The notes under the pieces were generated by a model. The model was not told the origin of the DNA. It ran no database searches and saw only the letters and a list, made by a program, of their open reading frames with translations. The position numbers were made by a program, and so were the translations under genes. From Maribellus sediminis (GTDB taxonomy: Bacteria > Bacteroidota > Bacteroidia > Bacteroidales > Prolixibacteraceae): a DNA stretch of 64,000 nt. Of the stretch, positions 1 to 11,175 are shown piece after piece. The stretch is taken from the NCBI RefSeq assembly GCF_011799805.1, contig NZ_WXUB01000001.1, forward strand, positions 1-64,000. The letters are read 5' to 3'. Position 1 is the first letter of the stretch. Every line of letters starts with the position of its first letter.

Positions 1-3000
1 CCCTACCGGTAATTGTATGGAATCAGGATACCAGGCATAAGCCTCACTACAGTTGTCGAAGACAGGAGGCAGCTCAAGGCTGGAGCTTAATGCATAACAC
101 TGACCTGGTTCTGTTTGAGCTTCAATTACAGCTGCGTAAATATCAATAAACGGAGCTTCGTTGTCGATTACAGTAACCTGTACCGGGTAATCTGCACTGT
201 TCCCGTGAATATCTTCCACATGGAGGTTTATCCAGTTCTCACCAACAGGTATCTCAGGACCATCAGTATAATAAGCAGTACTGATACCACAATTATCCCA
301 TAACTCAGGAAGCGGGATGTTATTAATAAAGGCAGAACACATTCCGGGCTCGGTAAAAGCAACGATTGCTGAATCAGTTAGTATAACAGGTATAAAAGTA
401 TCAATCACGGATAGATTTTGAATGGCACTAGCAACTATAATGTCATTCTCATCAACAACAGACCATTCAATCACATACTCCCCAACAGAATAAATTACCT
501 CCAAGTTATTTATTACCCTGTAATCGCAATTATTTATTATTTCAGGTTGGTGAATCTCTGGCGAAACATTACAAGAGTCTTTTGTCACATATGAAACAAT
601 TGGGACTGGTTCGACAATATAAACAGGTTCATGAACAGGATTAACAATAATAGGATAGCTGTACAGAGTAAGTTCGTTAGCCAAAGTGTTGGTTACCTGA
701 CAAGTATAAGCTCCTGAATCCTGCATTGATAAATTTGGAATTAACAATGAATCTGTAATAAGCGTATCCGAGACTGGAATGCCATCTTTGAACCACTGAT
801 ATTTATTATAATTGCCTCCGACAGGCATAGTTAATATTACTTCTGAACACAGAGTGAATGTGGTGTCAGTATATTGACCAATCATCCGTTGAGGTGAATA
901 TCTACAATATTCATTTGCTACCCCAATGTTTGATTCAATATCCTCAAAAGTAAAATTATTCCAAGCTAGTAAAAGATGATTCAGATTGAATAAGCTGTCC
1001 AATACTGGCATGCTTGTCAATGAGTTATTGTTAACATTAAACCAATACAGATTCTTCAAATTGTTAATTTCAGATGGAACTTCTCCAACAAAATGATTAG
1101 AATATAATTGTACAAATTCCAAGCTACGCATCATTCCAAGTTCATTTGGTATGGTACTTGAAAGATTATTCTCACATATAATTAATGTCCGAATTGCATC
1201 TAATTGCCCAATCTCAGGAGGTAAGTAACCTTCTAAATTGTTCGTGCATAAATAAAGTTCTGATACCCGGTTATTGTCAATTGTGACCCCATACCAAGAG
1301 CTCACAGGTCCTTCAAGCCAATTATCATTATTTATCCAATTGTCCCCATTTGTTGAATAATAAATGGCAACTAATGCTAATGAATCTTCGACATTAACCG
1401 GATTACTTATACATCCAGTTGTTAGATAATATCCATCTTGTTGTATCTGATTATAATCCCATTCAAAATATACTCCATTTTCGCTTAAGCATTGAATGGC
1501 AGGGCAACTTTCAACATCAAAATTATTTCCAATAAAATTAACTGTAACCAAATTAGGGATATTGCATAAACCAACCGGAATGGCCCCACTGAACTGATTA
1601 TTAGCTAAACTTAAAATACCAAGGTTAATCAACATTTCAAATTCTTGAGGTAAAAATCCTGAGAGTTGATTGTCCGACAGATACAGCTCGTATAAATTAG
1701 ATAGCTGACCTAAGGCAACTGGCAATGTGCCACTTAGCTGATTAGAGCCTAAAATTAATCTTTCGAGATTATTCAACAATCCTATTTCGTCTGGAATTTG
1801 CCCCGTTAACTGATTTCCATTTAAATTTAAAGTTTGCAAATTTTCCAGTTGTCCGAATTCAATAGGAATTTGACCATTTAGGTTGCAATTATCGAGTGAT
1901 AAAACATATAAATTCACTAATTGGCCCAATTCTAGAGGGATGGATCCTGAAATTTGGGTATTACCTAAATTTAAATAATTCAAATTAGTGAGCAATCCAA
2001 GTTCAGGAGGTATAAAACCAGAAATACTATTGCTACTTAAATACATTTCCCGCAAATTGGTTAACTGACCAATTTCAGGAGGTAAAGATCCTTGCAAATT
2101 ATTGCTCGAGAGTTGAATACTTGTAACTCTCCCATTTTCAGTATAAACACCAAACCAGGATTCGATAGGACCTGTAAGCCAATTAGTATTATTTGTCCAA
2201 TTTGGTCCATCTGTTGCATTATACAACGCAACTAATGCAAGTGAGTCCTGTATCTGAGATAGTGAAGAATTCTCCGCTTGTGTTATCGGGATTAAAGTAT
2301 TAGTATCACAACCTGAAGCATATATTTCACCGGTCAAGGGATAAGGATATGGATTCTGAGGTACTGTAAAGAAAACCACTCCCAAAGTATTACCTCCGGG
2401 ACCAGTATATCCTTGTGCTAATGTATCCTCTCCCAATATTACATGCCAGTACAAATCTTCATCATGAGATTGTAAGCCAAGATCGTAAGATCCTTCTTGA
2501 TATGGTAAAGGATTTGGACTATTCCAATAAATTGTCAAGTTACAAGGTTCTTCATAGGTCGAGTCTATTACAAAGTTTGCAATTAGTTCTTTATTAGAAT
2601 CCAAAACAAATGAATACTCTTGTTCTTTGCTTACTGTATTTCCATCTACAGTCCATTCGCTAAAGAACCACCCAGGATTAGGATATGCATTAACAGTTAT
2701 AATATCTCCCTGCCAATTTGTTCCATCTCCTGAAGTATAACCGGCTTCCAAAGGATTTGCATAGGTTGTAACCTGAAATACTATAATTGGGATACCAAAT
2801 GTTTGTGTTGCAATTAATTTTTGCCCACAGGTATCGGAGATGGTAAACGTCCGGGTAACCGGAATATAATTTTGTCCGCTATATGGATCATACTGTGTGT
2901 AAGTCTCCAGATTGTCAAAGTATGATATTGAAGCCACTCCGCAATCAAGGCTAAAATCCCCACCTTCAAAAAGGAATTGCTCAAGTATTATATAAGATGT

Positions 3001-6000
3001 ATCGATTGAATACGGCAGATTGGTAACTCCATAGATTGAATCATTTAAACTCTCTACGACGATATATTCATCAAAATTTCTGTCGGCTGGTGCAATCACA
3101 AAATTATTTGATACGCCATCATTACAATCGTTAATTAGTGAATAACCGGATTGCTGAACTTGTGCAGGATCGCCCCAAAATTCAACATTCTTATCCAAAA
3201 GACACTGTATGGCCGCACAACTTTGGGTATTAAAGTTATTTCCCTGAAGATTAATATACCTAATGCCAGTGTTACAGATTTCTATTGGAAGTCCTCCTTC
3301 AAAATTTGCATCTTCAATATTAAATCCTTCAAGTTCATTAAGGTTACCAACTTCTGAAGTTATTGGACCAGAAATATTATTCCCACTTAAATATAACCAA
3401 CGTAATCCCGTCAGATTATAAAATTCTGGTGGTATTTCTCCATTCAAATTGTTCCATTGTAAATAAAGATTTCTCACACGACCATCATAAATTTCAACTC
3501 CTTGCCACATCGAAAGCGGATATTCGGATAACCAAAATTTATTGTTATTCCAGCTCTCACCACCAGTCGCCAAATAAAGAGCAACAAGTGCCAGTGAATC
3601 TTGTATGGCTACATATTCCCCTTTGGGAATAAATCCACAATACTCAAACAATGAGTTGCCATCACGCTGTGTCTGTGATGCATCCCCGTTAAAGGTTACT
3701 CCTAGATCCGACAAACATTGAATCGTAGCACAGCTGGATGAATCCAAATAATTAGCGGTAAAATCAACATATCGGATAGGAGTGGAACACACGTCAGAAG
3801 GTACATGGGTTAAATAGTTATATCCTAGGTAGAGTGATTCAAGGTTACCAAGATTACCAATTTCAGGAGGTAATTCTCCATCTATGCTTGTTGAACTAAT
3901 ATTAAGATTATATAGTTCGGTCAAATTTCCAATTAAGGGTGAGATCTGACCACCAAGTCCTTCTCCACATAGATTCAGGTATCTCAATCCGGTTAAATCA
4001 TAAAATTCATCAGGTAGTGAACCACTAAAGTTTTCCCAGCAACGATCTAAATATCTAACCCGACCATCATAAACATTCACACCTTGCCAGGTTGAAACCG
4101 GCCATTCTGTTAACCAATGTTCCTGATATTGCCAGTTTTCTCCACCAGTTGCATAGTACAATGCAACCAGAGCTAATGAATCTTGTAGAGCAACAGGCTC
4201 TCCAGGAGGAATAAAGCCGCACCATTCAAACAATGAGCTACCATCACGTTGTGTTTGGGCAGCATCATTTTCAAAAGTTACTCCTTTATCTACCAAACAT
4301 TGAACAGCAGCACAACTTGCAGAATCGAGAGAATTTCCAGCGAAGTCAACTCGTTGGACTGGCGTTGAACAAATTTCAGGAGATAACAATGAAAGATTAT
4401 TGTACCTTAACACAAATGATTCCAAGTTAGTTAGATTCCCAACTTCTGCAGGGACGGAACCATCAATCTGCGTATTTTGGATATAAACACTAATCAACTC
4501 AGTAAAATTTCCAATTAGCGGTGAGATCTGACCACCAAGTCCTTCTCCGCATAGATTGAGATATCTTAATCCAGTTAGATCATAAAACTCTTCAGGTAGT
4601 GAACCGCTAAAATTTTCCCAGCAACGATCTAAGTTTCTAACCCGACCATCATAAACATACACACCCTGCCAGGTTGAAACCGGCCATTCAGTTAACCAAT
4701 GCTCCTGATATTGCCAGTTTTCTCCACCGGTCGCATTATATAAAGCAACCAGCGCTAATGAATCTTGCAAAGCAACTGGTTCTCCGGGTGGAATTATACC
4801 ACATCCTTCAAAAATTGAAAATCCGTTTCTTTGTTGTTGAAGCACATCTCCTTCAAAAGATACATTATTGTCGACAAAACATTGTAAGGCTGCACAACTT
4901 GAAGCATCCAGGTAATTCCAACTTAGGTTGACTGTGTTTAATGAATTAATATTGCAAATAGAAGAAGGAATAGTACTAAAATAATTATAGCCAATATTGA
5001 ATGTTAGCAGGCTGGTCAGGTTTTCAATTTCAGTTGGAATAGGACCACTTAATTGAGTTGAGTTAATTGTTAATGATACCAGGTTGGTTAGATTTCCAAT
5101 CAGAGGCGAAATCTCTCCATTTAAACCTTCTCCACAGAATGTGATTTTCCGTAATCCTGTAAGTGTATAAAATTCATCTGGAATAGAGCCATTAAAGTTC
5201 TCCCAGCACAAGTTGATTTCGCCAACTCTTCCATTGAATACTCTGACACCTGCCCACTCTGATACCGGAGCATTTGTTAACCAGTTGTAATTATTGTTCC
5301 AGTTTTCACCACCTGTAGCATTATATAACGCAACCAATGCCAGAGAGTCCTGGTTTTCTATCAAAACTCCTGCAGGAATTATACCGCATTCATCAACCGG
5401 AGAAAATCCATTGTTTTGAATTTGAGAGGCATCTCCATCAAAATATGCGCCATTAGAAGCCAGACATTGGAAAGCAGAACAACTTAAAGAATCAAAATTA
5501 TTGTAAGCTAAATTGACATACTCAAATGGAGCATTGCATATACCCTCCTGAATGAATGTAAAGTTATTGCCCTCAATATTCATGTAACGCAGGTTATTGC
5601 AGTTTCCCATTTCTGAGGGCAACTCTCCTGCCATTTGTGTGTATCTGATGCTAAAATTGTAAAGGTCAGCGAGGTTCCCGAATTGAGGTAAGATAGGTCC
5701 GCTTAAGCTGTCGTAACCAAATTCAAAATATCGCAAGCCTGTTAGATCATAAAATTCAACTGGAAGATTTCCGTTTAAGTTATTATCCCACATTTGTAAC
5801 TCTCTTACTCTTCCATCATACACATTAACTCCTTCCCAGATGGACACAGGATATTCTGAAAGCCAATATTTCTGTCTGTACCAGTTACTGCCATTTGTTG
5901 AGTTATATAAAGCAACTAATGCTAGGGAATCTTGAGCTGGAACAGGATCACCAGAAGGAATAATTCCGCATCCCTCAATATAATTGAATCCACTTTTCTG

Positions 6001-9000
6001 TTCCTGGTATTTGTCACCATTAAATTGTACACCTTTTTCGACCAGACACTGGAAAGCAGCACAGCTTGAAGTATCCAGATTATTGTAACTTAAATCGATG
6101 TATTGAATTGAGGTATTGCAGATTTCCAAAGGAATAGACTCTAAGTCATTATACCCTATATACATTGATTCCAGGTCTTTGCAGTATTCTATTTCAGGTG
6201 GTATACTTCCGGAAATATTCGTAGAACTCAAATTTATATAGCGCAATTCTGTTAAATTGCCTATTAGAGAAGATATTTCGCCACTAAGTCCTTCTCCACA
6301 AATATTGATTTCCCAAATTCCGGTAAGATTATAAAACTCATCCGGAATTTCTCCATCGAAGTTTTCCCAGCACTTATTTATTGCACGAACACGTCCCTGG
6401 TCTACCCATACACCTTCCCATGTATCAATTGGACTAGATGTAAGCCAATTCTGTTTTGAATACCAGTTAACACCACCTGAAGCATAATAAAAGGCGACTA
6501 ACGCAAGGGAATCTTTTTGTAAGTCGGATAACTCCGGCTCTTGAATTAATGTGTCCTGGTTAAAATTAACCGTGAAATAATGGGAAGTATCAGCAATAAA
6601 ATAAATAGTAGAATCATAACTTATTTCATTTCCATTTTCCATCCAGCTCATGAATTCATAACCTGGATTGGCAATGGCTTGTAATACAGCAGTATCGCCA
6701 TATGCATAGTTATTTTCGCCGATAACATAGCCTGTTCCGAGTGGATTGATCACCCAGTTTATTTCGATTATGGTCGGCAACGTGAAAATTTGCACGGCAG
6801 TATCAGCATGTCCACAGGTATCACTAACTATAAATGTTCTGCTAAAAATGGTGGTCTCAATATTTTCTTCAACAATATCATAATACTCAATCGACTGAAT
6901 ATCACAATTTGAAGTTATTGTACCGCCTTCATCAGTAAAATCTATGATTGTAATTTGTGTCGGGGATTCGGAATACGGAAGATTTGTAAGATCTAAAGTT
7001 GAATCATTTATATTTATAGGAGAACAAGGAACTTCCACCACTGCTGAAGGTGGAGTAACAATAGAGATTGTTGCTGAGTCGTCAGGAATTGTGTCTGAGA
7101 CAAACTGCGCAAATAAATCAGTAGTTGAAGTAACATGAAGTGTAAAAGACGCATCAGATGATATTACTGAATCAAAAGCTGACCAATATTCAAACTTCCA
7201 ACCAGGATAACTAAATGCTTCAACTTGTATATTTTCACCAACAGCTACAATGACACTGTCGATATTGGCATAGCCGGCGTAAGAAGGTTTCATTATTGTT
7301 ATTATACATGCTGATTCGGCATATCTCCATGTAATGCTTTGTGTAAGGGTAATCATTGTTCCAAGGGAATCCTCCAAAAAAAACATTCGAGACAATACAT
7401 TGTAACCGGAGTCTAACACCAAACTATCGCTATAAGTAATTGTTTTTACACCAAAATTGTAGGCTACTACTCCGCCTTCCGCAATGAATTGATTTAAAGT
7501 TATTTCTGGCGATAAATACGTGTAAGGCAAGTAAGTTATTCCATAAATGGAATCATGAATATTTTGTATCAATATAGGCTCGTCGACAAATTTATTCGGA
7601 GGTGCAACTGTAGTTTGAGATACTGTATCTTCATTTACAATCACAGTAATTGGATAGCTTTTCAGGACTAATCCAGGAACTGAATCATTTTCAACCTCAT
7701 AAGAATACACTCCGGAATCATTGAAAGATATGTCTGGAACTATTAAGATTCCACTTCTACTGGTATCCTGTTCTCCGTTAGGTTTGAACCATACATAACG
7801 ATTGTAATTTCCCCCACACTGGGCTTGAAGTATCAATGAGTCTCCTACGGTTCTATTGATTGTTTTTGATGTGTCGATGGAATCTTGCGGTGAATATTTT
7901 AATAATCCGTCTATTCCATTCGGGGCTGATTCCATATGGATAGATGTATTACTCTCAAGATCCTCAAAAGTTAAACGATTATTATAAACCTCTAACCAAT
8001 ACAAACGGGAAAGATTGGACAAATTGGGTAACCCAGTAAATAAATTATCTGCAAATCTGATATCTTCAATATTATCCATATCACCTAATGAAATTGGGAT
8101 TTCACCTTCCAGTTGGTTCCTGTCTAAATAAAAGTATTTCAGGCTGTCAAGATTACCAATTAAATCCGGGATGTTTCCGGATAATTGGTTTCCTCCCAAT
8201 CTTAGTTCCTCTAAACCAGAAATGTTACATAATTCTTCAGGAATGGATCCTGTTAGATTATTATCGTTGAAATCCAGTTCTTTCAATTGACTCATATTTC
8301 CAATTTCAGAAGGTATTTCTCCAGATAATTTGTTGAGACAAAGTACCAAATGTTCTAAATTGGTTAGATTTCCAATTTCGGAAGGTATTAAACCACTTAA
8401 GTTATTCGAGTCCAAATCTAAACGAATCAAATTAGTTAAATTGCCAATTTCTGCCGGGATTCTCCCCGTCAAATTATTTCCATATAGCTCAAGCCGCTCT
8501 AAACCAGTCAGATATCCTATTTCTATTGGTAACTCTCCACTCAAATTATTAAATGGAAGTTCAATTCGAGAGATTCTATTTGTCACAGAAGAAGTATCAA
8601 TTCCAATCCAAGAATCAATAGGTCCCTCTAACCAATTTTCATTGGCCATCCAGTTAGGTCCATCCGTTGCATTATACAAGGCCACTAAAGCCATGGAATC
8701 GGTTTGGAGGTTATAGACCATTGTGTCGTTAACACAATCGTTTATTAATGAAAAACCTGATTGTTGGATCTGATCGGGATCAACATACTCGAATTTTACT
8801 CCATTATCTTTTAAGCATTGAATCGTTGGACAACTTTGAGAATCGAAATTATTATTAGAAAAATTAATTGATACAAGTCGAGGAAGATTACATAGCCCAC
8901 TGGGGATAATACCTGAAAAATCATTGTTTTCCAAATACATGTATGACAAATTAGACAATTGTCCCATTTCGGGTGGTAAAGTTCCAATTAACTGATTATT

Positions 9001-11175
9001 ATCTAAAGTCAAACCTGTTAACTCTAGCAAATTACCTATTTCTGATGTCAAGGTCCCCGATAGATTATTATCATCCAACTGTAAAACTCGTAAATTTGTT
9101 CTGCTGTAGATCGTTGCTGGTATTTCTCCTGTAAATTCATTTTCTCCAAGTTGTACATCCGTAAGAGTTGGAATATTGAAAAGTTCTTCTGGAATTTCAC
9201 CCGACAAGTTATTTCTAAATAAAGAAAGATGTTTTAATTGACTCAAATTAGAAATACTCTGTGGTATTTCACCTTCAAGTTGGCACATATGTATAAAGAG
9301 GTATTCTAATGAATCCAGATTCCCAATATCAGAAGGAATAGTTCCAGAAATTAAGTTTCTACCTAAAGATAATTCTTTAAGATTTGTCAAATTTCCAATC
9401 TCAGCAGGAATGGTGCCATATAAGTTATTGTTATATAAATTAACATTGTTTACTCTGTTATTTTCAATCGTAACGCCATTCCAGGTATCAATTAACCCAG
9501 TTAGCCAGTTATCATTATTTGTCCAATTCGGTCCATCCATCGCATTGTACAATGCCACTAAAGCTATGGAATCGGTTCGCAGGTTATAGGCTTCTGTATC
9601 GTCAACACAGCCATTTGTTAACGAGAACCCCGACTGTTGAATTTGTAAAGAATCATACCAAGAAACTACATGATTATCTAATAGACACCGAATCGTCGGA
9701 CAACTCTGAGAATCAAAATTGTTTCCTCCCAATTCCAGATATTCAAGTGATTGCAAATAACAAAGCTCAGCAGGTAGCGGATCTGATAAATTATTGTTTT
9801 CTAGTGAAATATTTCTAATGTTACCTAATTGGCCAAATTCTGCTGGTATGCCACCGTTCAATTGATTCCCTCCAAGATGCATGGTAATTAATTGAGAGAA
9901 ATTTCCCATGCTTATTGGAATGTTACCTGTAAGATTATTCCATCCCAAATACAATTCGGTCAAATGAGTGAGATTCCCAATTTCATCCGGTATTTCCCCG
10001 TCCAGACTTCCATATAAATACAATGATTCAAGATTTGTCAGATTTCCGATATTAGGAGATATTGTGCCTGTTAAGTTGGCCGCAAGGGCAAGGCGTTTCA
10101 AAGAGGATAAGCTCCAGATTGTTTCAGGAATAGGTCCCGTTAGACCTGTATTCCACAATTTGAGTTCTTCTATATTGACAAGGCTTCCCAAAGAGGAAGG
10201 ATAATTTCCGGTCAGGCTCGCGTCTCTGATTATTAGAACTCTCAGTTTTGTCAAACCAGGTATGAAGGTGGGGAATAGCCCCTGAATGTTGTTATATTCC
10301 AGATCGAGCGTTTGTAACTCTGTAAGGTTAGCCATTTCTGGAGGTAAAATCCCATTGAGATTATTTCCACGAATTATATTATCAATATTTCCAAATTTAA
10401 TATGAGTAACTCTCTCATTTGCAACAGTTATTCCCCACCAGCTTTCAAGTGGACCAGCAAGCCAGTTGTCCTTGTGATCCCAATTCGGGCCATCAGTAGC
10501 ATGATATAAAGCAACTAAGGCGAGAGAATCCTTTTGCAAATCAGTTAGAATTGGTTCATTGATAGTTGTATCCTGATAAAACAGAGCAGTGAATGCATGT
10601 GTTGTGTCAACTGTGTAAAAATAAGCAGTATCGGTTGAAACTAATTGATTGTTTTCGTACCATCCCTGAAATATCCAGCCAGGATTTGGTGTAGCTTCAA
10701 TGTAGGCTGTTTCTCCAAACGGACGAATGCTGTCACCATAAACTGTTCCACCCTCTTCCGGAGAAGCATATTTATACACATAGAATCCATGCACTGTAAA
10801 ATATTGGTTTGCGCTGAACTGGTTAAAACAAGTGTCCATTGCGCCATAAAAACGCTCAACTATTGAATATGTGTCGAAAGTATAAATTGAGTCAACATAC
10901 CAAATATCGTGAACAGGACAATCTAATGAAATTTCACCACCTTCTGATACAAATTGTTCATATGAAATTGTTTCAGCCTTTAAAACTATAGGCAAACTTG
11001 TTAAATTGACTGGATGTTCGTTAATCAAATATGGATTCCAGCCTCCATTTACAATTTTATCGGGGGGAGCCAAAAAAATATCGACTGCAGTTTTTGGTGC
11101 TCTAGTATCATTTGCAAAACTAAGTTGAGTTAATAACAGCATGATAACTGTCACAAACATTTGAGACGTTTTCAT
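1..11175 (-). CDS. Giant exported leucine-rich-repeat surface protein (C-terminus beyond window)
   Basis: The frame starts at an ATG (11173-11175) and stays open to base 1, giving more than 3,700 residues. The N-terminus (MKTSQMFVTVIMLLLTQLSFA) is a clear signal peptide. After it come InlB-B-like repeats (GGTVYGDS...NPGWIFQGWYENN; also near 7.2, 6.7 and 2.7 kb), LRR blocks that begin DSLALVALYNAT.GPNW and carry plant-type IP.E.GNLTNL repeats (near 10.5-8.0, 6.5-3.1 and 2.3-0.9 kb), Ig-like segments (near 7.9-7.6 and 0.9-0.6 kb) and HYR-like segments at the left edge. LRR blocks are capped by SCAA.QCL, a conserved cysteine pair. Such proteins are usually adhesins or ligand-binding surface proteins; the ligand here is unknown. 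Export by T9SS is plausible, but the C-terminal signal lies outside the window. The exact domain families are my reading of the sequence. Confidence 0.88.
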   Translation of the reverse strand, partial: MKTSQMFVTVIMLLLTQLSFANDTRAPKTAVDIFLAPPDKIVNGGWNPYLINEHPVNLTSLPIVLKAETISYEQFVSEGGEISLDCPVHDIWYVDSIYTFDTYSIVERFYGAMDTCFNQFSANQYFTVHGFYVYKYASPEEGGTVYGDSIRPFGETAYIEATPNPGWIFQGWYENNQLVSTDTAYFYTVDTTHAFTALFYQDTTINEPILTDLQKDSLALVALYHATDGPNWDHKDNWLAGPLESWWGITVANERVTHIKFGNIDNIIRGNNLNGILPPEMANLTELQTLDLEYNNIQGLFPTFIPGLTKLRVLIIRDASLTGNYPSSLGSLVNIEELKLWNTGLTGPIPETIWSLSSLKRLALAANLTGTISPNIGNLTNLESLYLYGSLDGEIPDEIGNLTHLTELYLGWNNLTGNIPISMGNFSQLITMHLGGNQLNGGIPAEFGQLGNIRNISLENNNLSDPLPAELCYLQSLEYLELGGNNFDSQSCPTIRCLLDNHVVSWYDSLQIQQSGFSLTNGCVDDTEAYNLRTDSIALVALYNAMDGPNWTNNDNWLTGLIDTWNGVTIENNRVNNVNLYNNNLYGTIPAEIGNLTNLKELSLGRNLISGTIPSDIGNLDSLEYLFIHMCQLEGEIPQSISNLSQLKHLSLFRNNLSGEIPEELFNIPTLTDVQLGENEFTGEIPATIYSRTNLRVLQLDDNNLSGTLTSEIGNLLELTGLTLDNNQLIGTLPPEMGQLSNLSYMYLENNDFSGIIPSGLCNLPRLVSINFSNNNFDSQSCPTIQCLKDNGVKFEYVDPDQIQQSGFSLINDCVNDTMVYNLQTDSMALVALYNATDGPNWMANENWLEGPIDSWIGIDTSSVTNRISRIELPFNNLSGELPIEIGYLTGLERLELYGNNLTGRIPAEIGNLTNLIRLDLDSNNLSGLIPSEIGNLTNLEHLVLCLNKLSGEIPSEIGNMSQLKELDFNDNNLTGSIPEELCNISGLEELRLGGNQLSGNIPDLIGNLDSLKYFYLDRNQLEGEIPISLGDMDNIEDIRFADNLFTGLPNLSNLSRLYWLEVYNNRLTFEDLESNTSIHMESAPNGIDGLLKYSPQDSIDTSKTINRTVGDSLILQAQCGGNYNRYVWFKPNGEQDTSRSGILIVPDISFNDSGVYSYEVENDSVPGLVLKSYPITVIVNEDTVSQTTVAPPNKFVDEPILIQNIHDSIYGITYLPYTYLSPEITLNQFIAEGGVVAYNFGVKTITYSDSLVLDSGYNVLSRMFFLEDSLGTMITLTQSITWRYAESACIITIMKPSYAGYANIDSVIVAVGENIQVEAFSYPGWKFEYWSAFDSVISSDASFTLHVTSTTDLFAQFVSDTIPDDSATISIVTPPSAVVEVPCSPININDSTLDLTNLPYSESPTQITIIDFTDEGGTITSNCDIQSIEYYDIVEENIETTIFSRTFIVSDTCGHADTAVQIFTLPTIIEINWVINPLGTGYVIGENNYAYGDTAVLQAIANPGYEFMSWMENGNEISYDSTIYFIADTSHYFTVNFNQDTLIQEPELSDLQKDSLALVAFYYASGGVNWYSKQNWLTSSPIDTWEGVWVDQGRVRAINKCWENFDGEIPDEFYNLTGIWEINICGEGLSGEISSLIGNLTELRYINLSSTNISGSIPPEIEYCKDLESMYIGYNDLESIPLEICNTSIQYIDLSYNNLDTSSCAAFQCLVEKGVQFNGDKYQEQKSGFNYIEGCGIIPSGDPVPAQDSLALVALYNSTNGSNWYRQKYWLSEYPVSIWEGVNVYDGRVRELQMWDNNLNGNLPVEFYDLTGLRYFEFGYDSLSGPILPQFGNLADLYNFSIRYTQMAGELPSEMGNCNNLRYMNIEGNNFTFIQEGICNAPFEYVNLAYNNFDSLSCSAFQCLASNGAYFDGDASQIQNNGFSPVDECGIIPAGVLIENQDSLALVALYNATGGENWNNNYNWLTNAPVSEWAGVRVFNGRVGEINLCWENFNGSIPDEFYTLTGLRKITFCGEGLNGEISPLIGNLTNLVSLTINSTQLSGPIPTEIENLTSLLTFNIGYNYFSTIPSSICNINSLNTVNLSWNYLDASSCAALQCFVDNNVSFEGDVLQQQRNGFSIFEGCGIIPPGEPVALQDSLALVALYNATGGENWQYQEHWLTEWPVSTWQGVYVYDGRVRNLDRCWENFSGSLPEEFYDLTGLRYLNLCGEGLGGQISPLIGNFTELISVYIQNTQIDGSVPAEVGNLTNLESFVLRYNNLSLLSPEICSTPVQRVDFAGNSLDSASCAAVQCLVDKGVTFENDAAQTQRDGSSLFEWCGFIPPGEPVALQDSLALVALYYATGGENWQYQEHWLTEWPVSTWQGVNVYDGRVRYLDRCWENFSGSLPDEFYDLTGLRYLNLCGEGLGGQISPLIGNLTELYNLNISSTSIDGELPPEIGNLGNLESLYLGYNYLTHVPSDVCSTPIRYVDFTANYLDSSSCATIQCLSDLGVTFNGDASQTQRDGNSLFEYCGFIPKGEYVAIQDSLALVALYLATGGESWNNNKFWLSEYPLSMWQGVEIYDGRVRNLYLQWNNLNGEIPPEFYNLTGLRWLYLSGNNISGPITSEVGNLNELEGFNIEDANFEGGLPIEICNTGIRYINLQGNNFNTQSCAAIQCLLDKNVEFWGDPAQVQQSGYSLINDCNDGVSNNFVIAPADRNFDEYIVVESLNDSIYGVTNLPYSIDTSYIILEQFLFEGGDFSLDCGVASISYFDNLETYTQYDPYSGQNYIPVTRTFTISDTCGQKLIATQTFGIPIIVFQVTTYANPLEAGYTSGDGTNWQGDIITVNAYPNPGWFFSEWTVDGNTVSKEQEYSFVLDSNKELIANFVIDSTYEEPCNLTIYWNSPNPLPYQEGSYDLGLQSHDEDLYWHVILGEDTLAQGYTGPGGNTLGVVFFTVPQNPYPYPLTGEIYASGCDTNTLIPITQAENSSLSQIQDSLALVALYNATDGPNWTNNTNWLTGPIESWFGVYTENGRVTSIQLSSNNLQGSLPPEIGQLTNLREMYLSSNSISGFIPPELGLLTNLNYLNLGNTQISGSIPLELGQLVNLYVLSLDNCNLNGQIPIEFGQLENLQTLNLNGNQLTGQIPDEIGLLNNLERLILGSNQLSGTLPVALGQLSNLYELYLSDNQLSGFLPQEFEMLINLGILSLANNQFSGAIPVGLCNIPNLVTVNFIGNNFDVESCPAIQCLSENGVYFEWDYNQIQQDGYYLTTGCISNPVNVEDSLALVAIYYSTNGDNWINNDNWLEGPVSSWYGVTIDNNRVSELYLCTNNLEGYLPPEIGQLDAIRTLIICENNLSSTIPNELGMMRSLEFVQLYSNHFVGEVPSEINNLKNLYWFNVNNNSLTSMPVLDSLFNLNHLLLAWNNFTFEDIESNIGVANEYCRYSPQRMIGQYTDTTFTLCSEVILTMPVGGNYNKYQWFKDGIPVSDTLITDSLLIPNLSMQDSGAYTCQVTNTLANELTLYSYPIIVNPVHEPVYIVEPVPIVSYVTKDSCNVSPEIHQPEIINNCDYRVINNLEVIYSVGEYVIEWSVVDENDIIVASAIQNLSVIDTFIPVILTDSAIVAFTEPGMCSAFINNIPLPELWDNCGISTAYYTDGPEIPVGENWINLHVEDIHGNSADYPVQVTVIDNEAPFIDIYAAVIEAQTEPGQCYALSSSLELPPVFDNCSEAYAWYPDSIQLPVG
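3130..6520 (-). repeat. Six tandem ~194-residue LRR modules in the giant protein
   Basis: The DSLALVALY anchor codons recur at about 6494, 5912, 5330, 4745, 4163 and 3581, so the spacings are 582, 582, 585, 582 and 582 bp, all in frame. Each module reads NW.....WL, then VS.W.GV.VYDGRVR, LRRs with P.EFYDLTGLRYL and G.ISPLIGNLTEL, a cysteine cap SSCAA.QCL, and a linker ..CGIIP.GEPVA.Q into the next copy. Copies near 4.1-4.7 kb are the most alike. This looks like recent tandem duplication inside a gene. Confidence 0.85.

Noticed and set aside
8330-8716. 128-codon open frame on the plus strand
   Set aside because: It is antisense to the LRR repeats of the giant gene and its sequence mirrors their periodicity; several similar short frames exist along 1-11175.
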